Assembly (NCBI RefSeq): GCF_002005305.1
Contig: NZ_CP014782.1
Span: 1,426,001 to 1,490,000, forward strand
Reading direction: 5' to 3'
DNA from: Shewanella psychrophila
GTDB taxonomy: Bacteria; Pseudomonadota; Gammaproteobacteria; Enterobacterales; Shewanellaceae
Length of the DNA: 64,000 nucleotides
The translations under genes were made by a program, and so were the position numbers. Within the stretch, counting starts at the first letter, position 1. The number at the start of each line of letters is the position of its first letter. Positions 54,325-62,974 of this stretch are shown here, in pieces. Below the pieces are notes generated by a model that saw nothing but the letters and a program-made list of their open reading frames with translations, was not told where the DNA came from and did not search any database.

Positions 54325-55287
54325 TTATATAATTTGGGTAAACTGCAATTCACCTTGTTGATGAACATGCTTAAAATGAACATCATAGCCAGCATCGGTG
54401 GTAATTGAGCAGGTGTTAATACTGGTATTATCTCGCCTTTTGGTGACGAGTAAGGGCCGGTCGACACAGATCAAGTCCCAACGCTCGGGCTGTAATTTCA
54501 ATAAAAAATGCTCTATTAACTCGGCGGGTAAATCCTTATCAGTCAAATTGGTCTCAAAACTGCAATATGAACTCTGTTCTTGTGGGGTAATGTGCACGGT
54601 GAAATACTTATCTCCCTTTATGCCATTGAGCGAATAACCCAATGGACTAAAGAGGTGGTAGTCAAATTCGAAACCACTAAACAAGGAGCTAAGCTCGAGG
54701 GCATCACAGATCCCCTCAGCAGTCTGACAAGGTGAACGAAAGTACTCAGCCAAGGGGCCCCTTAAGTGATACATCAATAGCTCTGTTGTGGCTAACGGCT
54801 TAATGGTAACCACAGGCTTAGTAGTAGCCAGAGCCTTACCTGAATGCCCTTCGTTATTGGCGGTAAACAGATAATGATGGTGACTGTCCAGATGACCTAT
54901 CCTGTATCCCTTGCCAGAAATCGTCTGAGTGATATAGGCAAGGTCTTGAGCAAAGCTTCGAATTTGTGGTTGCAGCAGATACTCATTTTTTCTCTGATAA
55001 GTCGCATATGCAATCGTCTCAGCTCCTAGCTTTTCGATGAAAAGCACCAGAGCATTGGATAACTGAGTCGCGCCACAGGTCAACATTCTTATCCGCCCGT
55101 CCCACACAAACAAGCTGGACTCGCTGAGCAGGTAAGCATCGCACGATTCATTTCTCACTGTGGAAATGATTTCGGCCCCCGCACTCGCGACTAAGGTCTG
55201 CCAAAAAGCGTAAGATAAACGTCTTAATGAAGGCGAGCCAGGCTGCACACCTAGCTCGATGATCTTTTCAGAACCTTCAAATACCAT
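54325..55287 (-). CDS. S-adenosylmethionine decarboxylase, eukaryotic type
   Basis: A 320-residue protein aligned with the eukaryotic single-chain proenzyme, not with short bacterial SpeD. FEGSEK holds E4 and E7 (human E8, E11). LLSESSLFV places S57 at the pyruvoyl-forming serine (human S68), and C71 falls exactly where human C82 lies. FSPLGYSLNG and FTVHITP match the human Ser229 and His243 regions; a Gln (HITPQ) stands at the position of human Glu247, which binds ribose. It would self-cleave at E56-S57 and yield decarboxylated SAM, the aminopropyl donor for spermidine. It lies between speA and speB. No speE is in the window. Confidence 0.88.
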   Translation of the reverse strand: MVFEGSEKIIELGVQPGSPSLRRLSYAFWQTLVASAGAEIISTVRNESCDAYLLSESSLFVWDGRIRMLTCGATQLSNALVLFIEKLGAETIAYATYQRKNEYLLQPQIRSFAQDLAYITQTISGKGYRIGHLDSHHHYLFTANNEGHSGKALATTKPVVTIKPLATTELLMYHLRGPLAEYFRSPCQTAEGICDALELSSLFSGFEFDYHLFSPLGYSLNGIKGDKYFTVHITPQEQSSYCSFETNLTDKDLPAELIEHFLLKLQPERWDLICVDRPLLVTKRRDNTSINTCSITTDAGYDVHFKHVHQQGELQFTQII

Positions 55288-55345
55288 ATCGCGTTACCTT
55301 GATCCAAGTATCAGTATTTAAATCCGTAATAGCCTGAGCCTATAG

Positions 55346-57259
55346 TTAAGTGAAGTCTTCCAGATAGGTATAGCCTTTCAAGCCAAGCTGCAACTCCTCC
55401 AGGATATTTGCACGCTCAGATTCTTCAATATGCATGTTAACCAGCTCTTCATAGGTACGCATAAATGAAACGGCATCTAAATTCACATACCGGAGTACAT
55501 CCGCCACCGTGTCACCCGCTAATACAGACTCGATATTGGTGAGACCATTCTCATCGACTCGAACCACGGCAGAGTTAGTATCACCGAAAAGGTTATGCAT
55601 ATCCCCCAATATCTCCTGGTAGGCTCCCACTAAGAAAAAGCCAATCAGATAGGGACTCTCTGCACTCCAGGCCGGAACCGGCAAAGTGGTTTCTATGCCC
55701 TGTCCATCGACATACTGGTCGATAGTACCATCGGAATCACAGGTAATATCCAACATCACGGCGCGGCGCTCAGGCTTCTTATCCAGACCCGATAACGGTA
55801 ATACCGGGAACACCTGATCTATACCCCATGCATCGGGTAACGACTGAAACAGAGAAAAATTCACAAAAAACTTATCGGCTAACTTCTCATTAAGCTCATC
55901 TATGATGGGTCTATGAAAACGATACTTAGTGCTCAGGACTCCTTGAAGTTCATGACACACCCTTAAGTTAACTTGCTCCGCCCAGGCACGCTCCGTTAGA
56001 GACAGCTGACCTAAGGCAAACAATGAGTGAGCTTCGGCTAAATCACTTTGACAATCATGATAGATCTCAATCAATGCCCGCTGATCTGCACGTCCACTCA
56101 CCTCTACCCAAGATTGCCACATATTATGCAGCAGTTGGGGCGCGGCTTCATCGGGAGCATGAATGACTTCGGCCTTATAGGCTTCGGTACCGATCACGTC
56201 TGAGATAAGCACCGCATGATGAGCCGTGAGATATCGTCCAGATTCAGAAATAATTCTCGGCATCGGCTGCTGATATTCATTACAAATATCGGTCAACACA
56301 CTGACTATATTGTTAGCATATTCGGTCAAACCATAATTCATCGAATTACTACTTTGACTGCGAGTACCGTCATAATCGACCGCTAAACCGCCACCAACAT
56401 CGAAACACTTTACATTGGTGCCAAGTTTTTGCAGTTCACAATAGAAACGCCCGGCTTCGCTCACCCCTTGTCTTATGTCGCGGATGTTCGCAATTTGCGA
56501 TCCCAGATGAAAATGCAGTAATTGCAAGGAGTCTAACATTTTCTCATCTTTGAGAGATTCGATCACAGTTAATACTTGGGCTGCAGACAAACCAAATTTA
56601 GATTTTTCTCCTCCACTGGCTTGCCACTTACCTTTACCCTGAAACGCCAGGCGTACACGTAACCCCAGTCTAGGGGTTACCCCTAGCTTTTTAGCTTCCC
56701 GGAGTATGGTTTTAAGCTCCGACAGTTTCTCGAGAACGATATAGACCTTGTGGCCTAATTTCTCACCGATAAGTGCCAGTCGGATATACTCAATATCTTT
56801 ATAACCATTACAGATAATCACAGAGCTGGCCTTCTGAGCCATAGCCAAAACCGCCATTAACTCTGGCTTGCTACCGGCTTCTAGGCCGAGTTGTGGCACC
56901 TCTTTCGATTTCTGGCTGGCGAGGATCTCTTCAACGACGGTCTGTTGCTGGTTAACTTTAATCGGATACACCAGCAAGTAATCTGACTCATATTGGTATT
57001 TCTGGATAGCCAGATTGAATGCATGACAGAGACTGTTAACCCTGTGGTGCAAGATCTGCGGAAAACGAACCAGTACAGGCAGCGCGACCCCTGACTTGAC
57101 CATATCCTGGGCAAGCTCATTTAAACCAATAGTAAATTCCGGATTAATTTGATCGGGAGAAACGGTGACTTCTCCTGCATCACTTATCCCATAGAGTCCC
57201 TGACTCCAATGATTAACGTTATACCCTGTGCGGGCATCATTAATAGACCAATCACTCAT
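55346..57259 (-). CDS. speA: Biosynthetic arginine decarboxylase
   Basis: A 637-residue PLP enzyme of the alanine-racemase fold (group IV), which converts arginine to agmatine. YPIKVNQQQTVVEEI carries the PLP lysine; GLEAGSKPELMAVLA, LHFHLGSQI, CFDVGGGLAVDYDG and the C-terminal EILGDMHNLFGDTNSAVV are characteristic. ATG 57259 (MSDWSINDARTGYN) is the family start; the frame runs 20 codons further up to 57319 without support. It heads the speA-AdoMetDC-speB-pdxH operon. Confidence 0.97.
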   Translation of the reverse strand: MSDWSINDARTGYNVNHWSQGLYGISDAGEVTVSPDQINPEFTIGLNELAQDMVKSGVALPVLVRFPQILHHRVNSLCHAFNLAIQKYQYESDYLLVYPIKVNQQQTVVEEILASQKSKEVPQLGLEAGSKPELMAVLAMAQKASSVIICNGYKDIEYIRLALIGEKLGHKVYIVLEKLSELKTILREAKKLGVTPRLGLRVRLAFQGKGKWQASGGEKSKFGLSAAQVLTVIESLKDEKMLDSLQLLHFHLGSQIANIRDIRQGVSEAGRFYCELQKLGTNVKCFDVGGGLAVDYDGTRSQSSNSMNYGLTEYANNIVSVLTDICNEYQQPMPRIISESGRYLTAHHAVLISDVIGTEAYKAEVIHAPDEAAPQLLHNMWQSWVEVSGRADQRALIEIYHDCQSDLAEAHSLFALGQLSLTERAWAEQVNLRVCHELQGVLSTKYRFHRPIIDELNEKLADKFFVNFSLFQSLPDAWGIDQVFPVLPLSGLDKKPERRAVMLDITCDSDGTIDQYVDGQGIETTLPVPAWSAESPYLIGFFLVGAYQEILGDMHNLFGDTNSAVVRVDENGLTNIESVLAGDTVADVLRYVNLDAVSFMRTYEELVNMHIEESERANILEELQLGLKGYTYLEDFT

Positions 57260-57599
57260 AATTGTTAAACCTAAATAAGAAATCAAAAACAAAGGCGATA
57301 TCAACGCCCCCGCCATCACTAACCATTGAGCAATCTAGTCTGAAAACCAGCGTACAAACCAGTGTTCAGACCATAAAAATGGGGCGTAATTAAACACCCC
57401 AGACGATGCTATTGCAAGCATAAGATATAAAAATATAAAGCCAAAAATCCAGTCCAGATTAACATGATTGAAGGAAAACCCTCATTCGATGTCGTTTTTT
57501 AAACAAATTAGCGTCATAGATTAAAATCACTTAAAGATTGTTATTCAATTTTCCACTATAATCCACCATCGAAGCAGTCCCTAAGCAACAGAGAGTCAC
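57260..57599. other. Divergent intergenic region between speA and cvfB
   Basis: These 340 bases hold both promoters. TATAAT at 57557-57562 is a plausible -10 for cvfB, 38 bases before its ATG. Upstream of speA is an inverted repeat, GTCTGAA (57338-57344) and TTCAGAC (57365-57371), with ACCAG repeated twice inside. No gene was seen. Confidence 0.55.
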
Positions 57600-58436
57600 A
57601 TGATACAAATAGGAAAATCTTGCACCCTCGAAGTCGTAAAACGAGTCGACTTTGGCGTTTATCTCAATGCACACGACCTAGGCCAAGTACTATTGCCTAG
57701 CAAGGTGGTCCCAAAAGAGTGTAATGTCGGTGATGAGGTCGATGTTTTTCTCTATTTAGATTCAGAAGATGCCATCATTGCGACCACCAAGAAGCCACTG
57801 GCTGAAGTGGGTCAGTTTGCCTATTTAGAAGCTGTTGCTACCGGTCAATACGGTGCCTTCCTCAACTGGGGGCTAGATAAAGATCTGCTACTCCCTTTCG
57901 GTGAACAACACAGAGAGATTGAAGTGGGCCGCTCCTACTTAGTCTATATCTACACCAGTAACGTCGATGAGCGCATTGTCGCCTCGGCCAAAGTTGATAA
58001 GTTCCTCGACAGAACGCCTCCTCCCTACGATAAAGATGAAGCGGTTAACCTGATCATAGGTGGCACCACAGATCTGGGCTACAAAGCTATCATCAACCAC
58101 AGTCATTGGGGCGTTATTTTCAAAAATGAGGTTTTTCGGACCCTGAGCTTTGGTCAGAGACTGAAGGGCTTTATCAAGCAAGTACGCAGCGATGACAAGA
58201 TAGATCTCATCCTGCAACAGGGTGTAAAATCCGAGTTGGATAAACATTCGACCACCATCATGTTTAAGCTTAAACAAGCTGGCGGCTTCTTGCCTCTTAA
58301 CGATAAGACAGATGCAGAAGCTATCTATGCCAAACTCTCAATGAGCAAGAAAGCCTTCAAGAAAAGCATAGGTGGCCTGTATAAGAATAAACAGATCACC
58401 ATATCGCCCGATGGAATTAGATTAGTAGAAGACTAA
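57600..58436 (+). CDS. cvfB: S1-like RNA-binding protein, CvfB/YitL family
   Basis: A 278-residue protein with tandem S1-like domains (about 1-60 VVKRVDFGVYLNAHDLGQVLLP; 65-140 QYGAFLNWGLDKDLLLPFGEQ; 145-215 LGYKAIINHSHWGVIFKNE) and a C-terminal winged helix (KLSMSKKAFKKSIGGLYKNKQI). This is the CvfB arrangement. In Staphylococcus CvfB affects virulence gene expression through RNA binding; the role in gammaproteobacteria is unknown. It is a single gene with its own promoter and terminator. Confidence 0.92.
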   Translation: MIQIGKSCTLEVVKRVDFGVYLNAHDLGQVLLPSKVVPKECNVGDEVDVFLYLDSEDAIIATTKKPLAEVGQFAYLEAVATGQYGAFLNWGLDKDLLLPFGEQHREIEVGRSYLVYIYTSNVDERIVASAKVDKFLDRTPPPYDKDEAVNLIIGGTTDLGYKAIINHSHWGVIFKNEVFRTLSFGQRLKGFIKQVRSDDKIDLILQQGVKSELDKHSTTIMFKLKQAGGFLPLNDKTDAEAIYAKLSMSKKAFKKSIGGLYKNKQITISPDGIRLVED

Positions 58437-58513
58437 GCACTTCTGGTCGTACCTTCGAGAATTGTCTAGTTATCGTGCATAAAACCAGTAACTTATTGCT
58501 TGGCTCTTTGATT

Positions 58514-58552
58514 AAAAGCATGACTCTGTTATAACAAAGTCATGCTTTTTTT
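58514..58552 (+). terminator. Terminator after cvfB
   Basis: AAAAGCATGACT (58514-58525) pairs perfectly with AGTCATGCTTTT (58538-58549); the loop TGTTATAACA is itself self-complementary. A T-run of seven follows. It ends 15 bases before yceH. Confidence 0.92.
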
Positions 58553-58566
58553 ATGAGTTTACTAAA

Positions 58567-59253
58567 ATGAATCTAACGCTCCATGAAGCTAGAGTGATCG
58601 GTTGTCTACTTGAAAAAGAAGTCACCACCCCAGATCAATATCCCTTATCCCTCAATTCACTCACTATGGCCTGTAACCAAAAGTCGAGTCGAGATCCGGT
58701 ACTTGCCATGACAGAAGCCGAGACTCAAGCCAGTATCGATGCGCTGATGAAACGCAGGTTAGTCACAGACCAAACTGGCTTTGGTTCGCGAGTGGTGAAG
58801 TATAAACATAGATTCTGTAATACCGAGTTTAGCGATCTACAGTTCAATTCGGCTCAATTCGCCGTCATTTGCCTATTACTGCTCCGTGGTCCCCAGACAC
58901 CGGGAGAGTTAAAGAGTCGAAGTGGCCGTTTACACCTTTTCAACGATGTCAGTGAAGTCGATAAGGCCTTAAACTCGTTAACACTCACTGATCCGGCATT
59001 AGTCAGGCAACTTGCCAGAGAACCAGGGAGACGAGACTCTCGCTTCATCGGTCTTTTTTCTGACGAAGTAGCCCAAGGGAGTGGATCTGATATGGCGATA
59101 ACGCCAACAAGGCCTAGTTCAATAGCCCCTGCAGATTCAGTAGCAACCACTGAAGAGCAGAATCTAGCACAAGCCGATTTAGTCGCAAGAGTGACCAGCC
59201 TCGAACATGAGGTAGCTCAACTCAAAGAAGCATTGCAGGATTTACTCGACTGA
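58567..59253 (+). CDS. yceH: YceH (DUF480/UPF0502) family protein
   Basis: A 228-residue protein of the YceH family: two winged-helix domains (LTLHEARVIGCLLEKEVTTPDQYPLS and the RGPQTPGELKSRSGRLH segment) and a C-terminal coiled coil (VARVTSLEHEVAQLKEALQDLLD). DNA or protein binding is likely but no function is established. A linker of low complexity (about 175-200) separates the parts. It is a single gene following the cvfB terminator. Confidence 0.93.
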   Translation: MNLTLHEARVIGCLLEKEVTTPDQYPLSLNSLTMACNQKSSRDPVLAMTEAETQASIDALMKRRLVTDQTGFGSRVVKYKHRFCNTEFSDLQFNSAQFAVICLLLLRGPQTPGELKSRSGRLHLFNDVSEVDKALNSLTLTDPALVRQLAREPGRRDSRFIGLFSDEVAQGSGSDMAITPTRPSSIAPADSVATTEEQNLAQADLVARVTSLEHEVAQLKEALQDLLD

Positions 59254-59411
59254 TAGTCGTAGCGGCATGAAACAAGATTTGACTAAATGAGATACAAGCA
59301 CATATGCCTTGGTGATAAATTAGGGCTGAATGTGTTCGATGACTATATATTCTGGATTTTCTCAACTGATAATCTGAGGTCCGTATCTGTTCGATAACAA
59401 TATTATAAGGG

Positions 59412-60254
59412 ATGATTTTGGAACCTAACCTAAATACCGGCTTAGTGCGTAATACGCTCATATTAGCCAAATTTGAATTAAAGAAGCTGCTGTTTAATCC
59501 GAAAGGTTTGATCGCCCTCACCGCTTTCTCACTCGTATGGATGCTGATCTTACTCTATCCAATTCGTAGCGCCTCGGATATTCTCCTGAGCCCGGATTTC
59601 AGGCAGCTAATAGCTGGAATATTTGGCGAGTCTTCGGTGGATAGACTCTTTCAATGGCAAGTAGCTGAGATGGCTATATTTTGGGTTGCAGCCCTGTATA
59701 TCTTTCCTATGTTCAGTATTTTTGTCTCCGCGGATCAATTTGCCTCAGATAAGAGCAGAGGCAGCTTTCGCTTCTTGATCTTAAGGACCGGGAGAGACAG
59801 TTTATTTTTCGGCCGCTTTATCGGCCACATGTTGATTCAGTCTCTACTATTAATGTTAACGGTAGGGGCCACGATACTGCTGGCACTGTCACGGGAGAGC
59901 AGCCTGTTACTGCCAGCGTTAGGCTCAGGCCTGATGGTGTTTATTAATATCTTCATCATCTTGCTGCCATACACGGCCTTGATGGCGCTACTCTCTTTGT
60001 ACGCAAACTCCGCGAGGCAAGCCACTATCTACGCCATATTATTCTGGGCTGTGAGTGCCATAGTGATCGCTATCGTCAATAGTCAGCTCCCCGCACTTGG
60101 TGAACTATTAAGTTGGATATTACCCGGTGCTCAGCTCAGCATGATGATCAACACCCAAGGGGTTTCTAGCCTGGTCTATGCCCCAATACCTCTCATTCAA
60201 GCAGGGGTGTTACTTTTTCTTGGTAGAAGTTACATGATCAGGAGTTCACTATGA
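59412..60254 (+). CDS. ABC-2 type transporter permease
   Basis: A 280-residue membrane protein with six hydrophobic segments typical of the ABC-2 permease family; the amphipathic start LAKFELKKLLFNPKGLIAL and the SADQFASDKSRGSFRFLILRTGRDSLFFGRF coupling segment are characteristic. AAGGG lies directly before the ATG at 59412, so a TTG at 59418 (better spaced) may be used. The stop overlaps the ATPase start by 4 bases (ATGA). The pair is probably an exporter. The substrate is unknown. Confidence 0.88.
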   Translation: MILEPNLNTGLVRNTLILAKFELKKLLFNPKGLIALTAFSLVWMLILLYPIRSASDILLSPDFRQLIAGIFGESSVDRLFQWQVAEMAIFWVAALYIFPMFSIFVSADQFASDKSRGSFRFLILRTGRDSLFFGRFIGHMLIQSLLLMLTVGATILLALSRESSLLLPALGSGLMVFINIFIILLPYTALMALLSLYANSARQATIYAILFWAVSAIVIAIVNSQLPALGELLSWILPGAQLSMMINTQGVSSLVYAPIPLIQAGVLLFLGRSYMIRSSL

Positions 60255-61150
60255 GTCTGATTAAATGTGAAAGTCTCAGTAAATCATACGGCAGTAAACT
60301 CGCACTGGATTCAGTATCACTGGAACTAAAACCCGGCGCACCGATTGCCCTCGTCGGTCCAAACGGTGCAGGAAAGACCACACTGTTTAGCCTGCTATGT
60401 GGATACTTACTGCCCAGTCACGGCAAAGTGACCATCATGGGTGAGAAACCTGGCAGCCGGAAATTACTCGGCAAAGTATCTTCCTTGCCTCAAGATGCCA
60501 GTCTAGATCCTAATCTGAACCTCATCACCCAATTCACACTATTTGGCACCCTGCAGGGGCTGACTAAAAGCCAGGCTAGGTCTGAGGGTCTACGTGTTCT
60601 GTCACTGGTGGGTCTGAGTGATGTGGTCGAGCAAAAACCAACGGCATTAAGCCATGGAATGAGTAAGCGAGCATCCATAGCTCAGGCCTTAATCGGTTCT
60701 CCTCAGCTGGTGCTATTAGATGAACCCACGGCAGGACTGGATCCAGTCAATGCCAAGGTGATCCGTGAGCTCGTCAAGTCACTTTCTCAAGATATCACCT
60801 TCGTCATTAGCTCACATAACTTAGATGAGTTAGAGAAACTCTGTGATCAGGTTCTTTATTTGGACAAGGGGAAATTAGGCCAATCAGTTTCTATGCAGGA
60901 GAACTTACTCGATGAGTACCTCACGATTTCTATGCAGGAGTGTGATAATCAGGCGTTGATTTCACGAGTCGAAGGTTTAGCAGGCATAAATTCGGTGACG
61001 CTTAAACAAGAGAATGAGTTTTTAATCCATTACGCAGCCAATCAGATCAAAGATATAGAGGTGCAGATTTTTACGCTTTTCGCCAGTCACGGCTGGAAGT
61101 ACAAGGCGATACTCAAGGGCCGAACTTTAGAAGACAAGCTTTTCTCCTGA
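60251..61150 (+). CDS. ABC transporter ATP-binding protein
   Basis: A 299-residue ATPase. Walker A is GPNGAGKTT (near residue 37), the signature motif is LSHGMSKRASIAQA (usually LSGGQ, here altered to LSHGM as in some ABC-2 export ATPases), Walker B is LVLLDEPTAGLDP and the H-loop is SSHNLDELE. A C-terminal domain of about 80 residues follows. It overlaps the permease gene by 4 bases and forms the exporter with it. Confidence 0.93.
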   Translation: MSLIKCESLSKSYGSKLALDSVSLELKPGAPIALVGPNGAGKTTLFSLLCGYLLPSHGKVTIMGEKPGSRKLLGKVSSLPQDASLDPNLNLITQFTLFGTLQGLTKSQARSEGLRVLSLVGLSDVVEQKPTALSHGMSKRASIAQALIGSPQLVLLDEPTAGLDPVNAKVIRELVKSLSQDITFVISSHNLDELEKLCDQVLYLDKGKLGQSVSMQENLLDEYLTISMQECDNQALISRVEGLAGINSVTLKQENEFLIHYAANQIKDIEVQIFTLFASHGWKYKAILKGRTLEDKLFS

Positions 61151-61169
61151 TCTCATTTCAATCGATAAC

Positions 61170-61195
61170 AAGGGCGCCCATCAGGCGCCTTTTTT
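61170..61195 (+). terminator. Terminator after the ABC transporter genes
   Basis: GGCGCC (61173-61178) pairs with GGCGCC (61184-61189) around CATCA, extended by AAG/TTT with one G-T pair, followed by TTTTTT. Confidence 0.9.
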
Positions 61196-61353
61196 ACCCG
61201 CAGTTTTCTCCACGAACACTCTATACCCCGAACACTCATACAGAGCAATTCACCAGCCACAAACCTTCACACTTCTCCCTATTTCCCCTTAGGGAACACA
61301 TCATAAGGACTCGCTGGGTATGTCACTATTCTAGATGGAGTAAGGTCTTATAC

Positions 61354-61365
61354 CGATTGGTATTA
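61354..61365 (+). repeat. Intergenic repeat motif copy 3
   Basis: CGATTGGTATTA, identical to 21204-21215 and the complement of 37969-37980. Here it is part of the near-palindrome ATACCGATTGGTAT (61350-61363). Confidence 0.55.
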
Positions 61366-61565
61366 GATGGGAATAGTTATGTGGGTATAAATCAGGAGTA
61401 AGAAGTCACTATGGGACGACTCTTAAAATGGCGATGACATTAGAAACCAGAATGCCTGAAGATTAGAACGCTAAGTGACGGTTGGTTGGATACTAGGAAT
61501 GCGAATTAATGAGCTAGCAGAAATCACTATCACTATGATTTAAAACATTATGCTGTAAATTTTAG

Positions 61566-61596
61566 ACAAAAAAAGAGCCGCGATAAATCGCAGCCC
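61566..61596 (-). terminator. Terminator after the cold-shock gene
   Basis: On the minus strand GGGCTGCGA (61596-61588) pairs with TCGCGGCTC (61583-61575) with two G-T pairs and a four-base loop, followed by TTTTTTT. It lies 47 bases past the csp stop. Confidence 0.85.
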
Positions 61597-61642
61597 TTAC
61601 TAATTCTTTTGGATTAGCTAAGCGCTAATCGAAAGTCCAAAC

Positions 61643-61849
61643 TTAAACGACAGTAACGTTTTCAGCTTGTGGACCTTTCTGACCTTGAGTCACAGTGAAT
61701 TGAACTTTCTGACCTTCGTCAAGAGTTTTGAAACCGTCTGATTGAATCGCACGGAAGTGAACGAAGACGTCTGGACCAGACTCTTGCTCGATAAATCCAA
61801 AACCTTTGTCAGAGTTGAACCACTTAACAACGCCAGTAACTTGAGACAT
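61643..61849 (-). CDS. Cold-shock protein, CspA/CspE family
   Basis: A 68-residue single cold-shock domain protein. VKWFNSDKGFGFIEQE is RNP1 and VFVHFRAIQ is RNP2. It binds single-stranded nucleic acid and melts RNA structures. The ATG at 61849 is the family start; the frame extends 12 codons up without support. About 299 non-coding bases lie upstream, enough for the long structured leader that cold-inducible csp genes have, but I could not identify a cold-box. Which Csp paralogue it is cannot be told. Confidence 0.95.
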   Translation of the reverse strand: MSQVTGVVKWFNSDKGFGFIEQESGPDVFVHFRAIQSDGFKTLDEGQKVQFTVTQGQKGPQAENVTVV

Positions 61850-62148
61850 GATATAAATCCTGTAACTAAATAAAAATAAAGCCAAAACGGCAGTAAAGCT
61901 GGAATATGCCGGTATTACTTATGTTAACAGGACGAACGGATCGCATTGATACATAAAAATAAGTCCAACCTTCAAGCTGCGTTCACTATAAATCATTCTC
62001 AGCCTATGTCAACAATCAAAAGCAATATGTCAGCCTAATTTCGCTTTATTTTCTGTTGCTTGTTCAAATTTCAATTAGTCAAAAATGGTGTAAAAATACT
62101 AAAAACAAACGCTTGGTTACTTTTTAACCAGCCTTACCTATTTTTAAA

Positions 62149-62952
62149 TTAGATTGCTTTAAAAACTTCGATTTTAAAATCAAGTTCGCACTTGAGGCCT
62201 TGGCTAATCATATCGGCTTTTTGTTCTTGGGTTAACTTCCAGCTATAGGGGGTCATATTCAAGAAATGAGTGATCTCCACTTCATTAGTCAACACCAGTT
62301 CAGCCTCTAGGTTTTCTCGATGAACTAATTCGAACCCCTCAATATGACTACTCTCACTAATATGACGTTTAGGTTTATCATAAATGAGCTCTTTCAGCGC
62401 AAAGTGATGATTTTTACCTGCCGATGCCGTTATTAGGGTTCCACCCTGTTTAACCACCCGCCTAAGCTCCTCATCTAACGAGGGAGCATAGATTCTTAAC
62501 ATGAAATCAAACTGTTCACTTTCAAAAGGCATTTCAAATGCACTGGCGACACAGAAACTGATGTCTTTATATCGTTTCGAAGCATACTTGAGGGCAGACT
62601 TGGAGATATCTAACCCTTGCAACTCCACATCTGGCAAGCTATCAAACAGGCGGTGACTATAATAGCCTTCCCCACAGCCTATATCTAAACCTTGCTCCGC
62701 TCTTGGACAATGGAGCATGGCCAGTTCATTCACCCTATCACTAAGCAGTTGGTAATGGCCTTTATTAAGGAACTCTCTTCTGGCGAACATCATCTCTTTA
62801 TTATCACCAGGATCTTTAGAACGTTTATTCTGCACCGGCAACAAATTGACATAGCCCTCTTTAGCACAATCAAATCTATGGTTATTTGAACAGGACCAGG
62901 TATTTTGTTGAAGCATCAAGGGAGTTTTACAGATAGGGCAAGCGTATTTCAT
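62149..62952 (-). CDS. rlmA: 23S rRNA (guanine-N1) methyltransferase RlmA
   Basis: A 267-residue enzyme that methylates G745 (E. coli numbering) of 23S rRNA. The N-terminal zinc finger has the ligands C5, C8 (CPIC), C21 and H25. The SAM motif is GLDIGCGEGYYSHRL (about 88-102) and the MLRIYAPS motif is typical of RlmA. The start is ATG 62952. It lies 22 bases after an unrecognised protein gene on the same strand and probably shares a transcript with it. Confidence 0.93.
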   Translation of the reverse strand: MKYACPICKTPLMLQQNTWSCSNNHRFDCAKEGYVNLLPVQNKRSKDPGDNKEMMFARREFLNKGHYQLLSDRVNELAMLHCPRAEQGLDIGCGEGYYSHRLFDSLPDVELQGLDISKSALKYASKRYKDISFCVASAFEMPFESEQFDFMLRIYAPSLDEELRRVVKQGGTLITASAGKNHHFALKELIYDKPKRHISESSHIEGFELVHRENLEAELVLTNEVEITHFLNMTPYSWKLTQEQKADMISQGLKCELDFKIEVFKAI

Positions 62953-62974
62953 TTTTTATCCAATGGTCCTAGGG

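Larger units (their letters stand above)
61151..61642. other. Intergenic region between the ABC genes and csp
   Basis: These 492 bases lie between convergent genes. They hold the ABC terminator (61170-61195), the third copy of the 12-base motif (61354-61365), and the csp terminator (61566-61596). I found no coding sequence. Confidence 0.55.

Noticed and set aside
57361..57400. GGGGCGT/ACACCCC hairpin upstream of speA as a terminator
   Set aside because: There is a mismatch in a short stem and no gene ends here; it lies upstream of both divergent genes.
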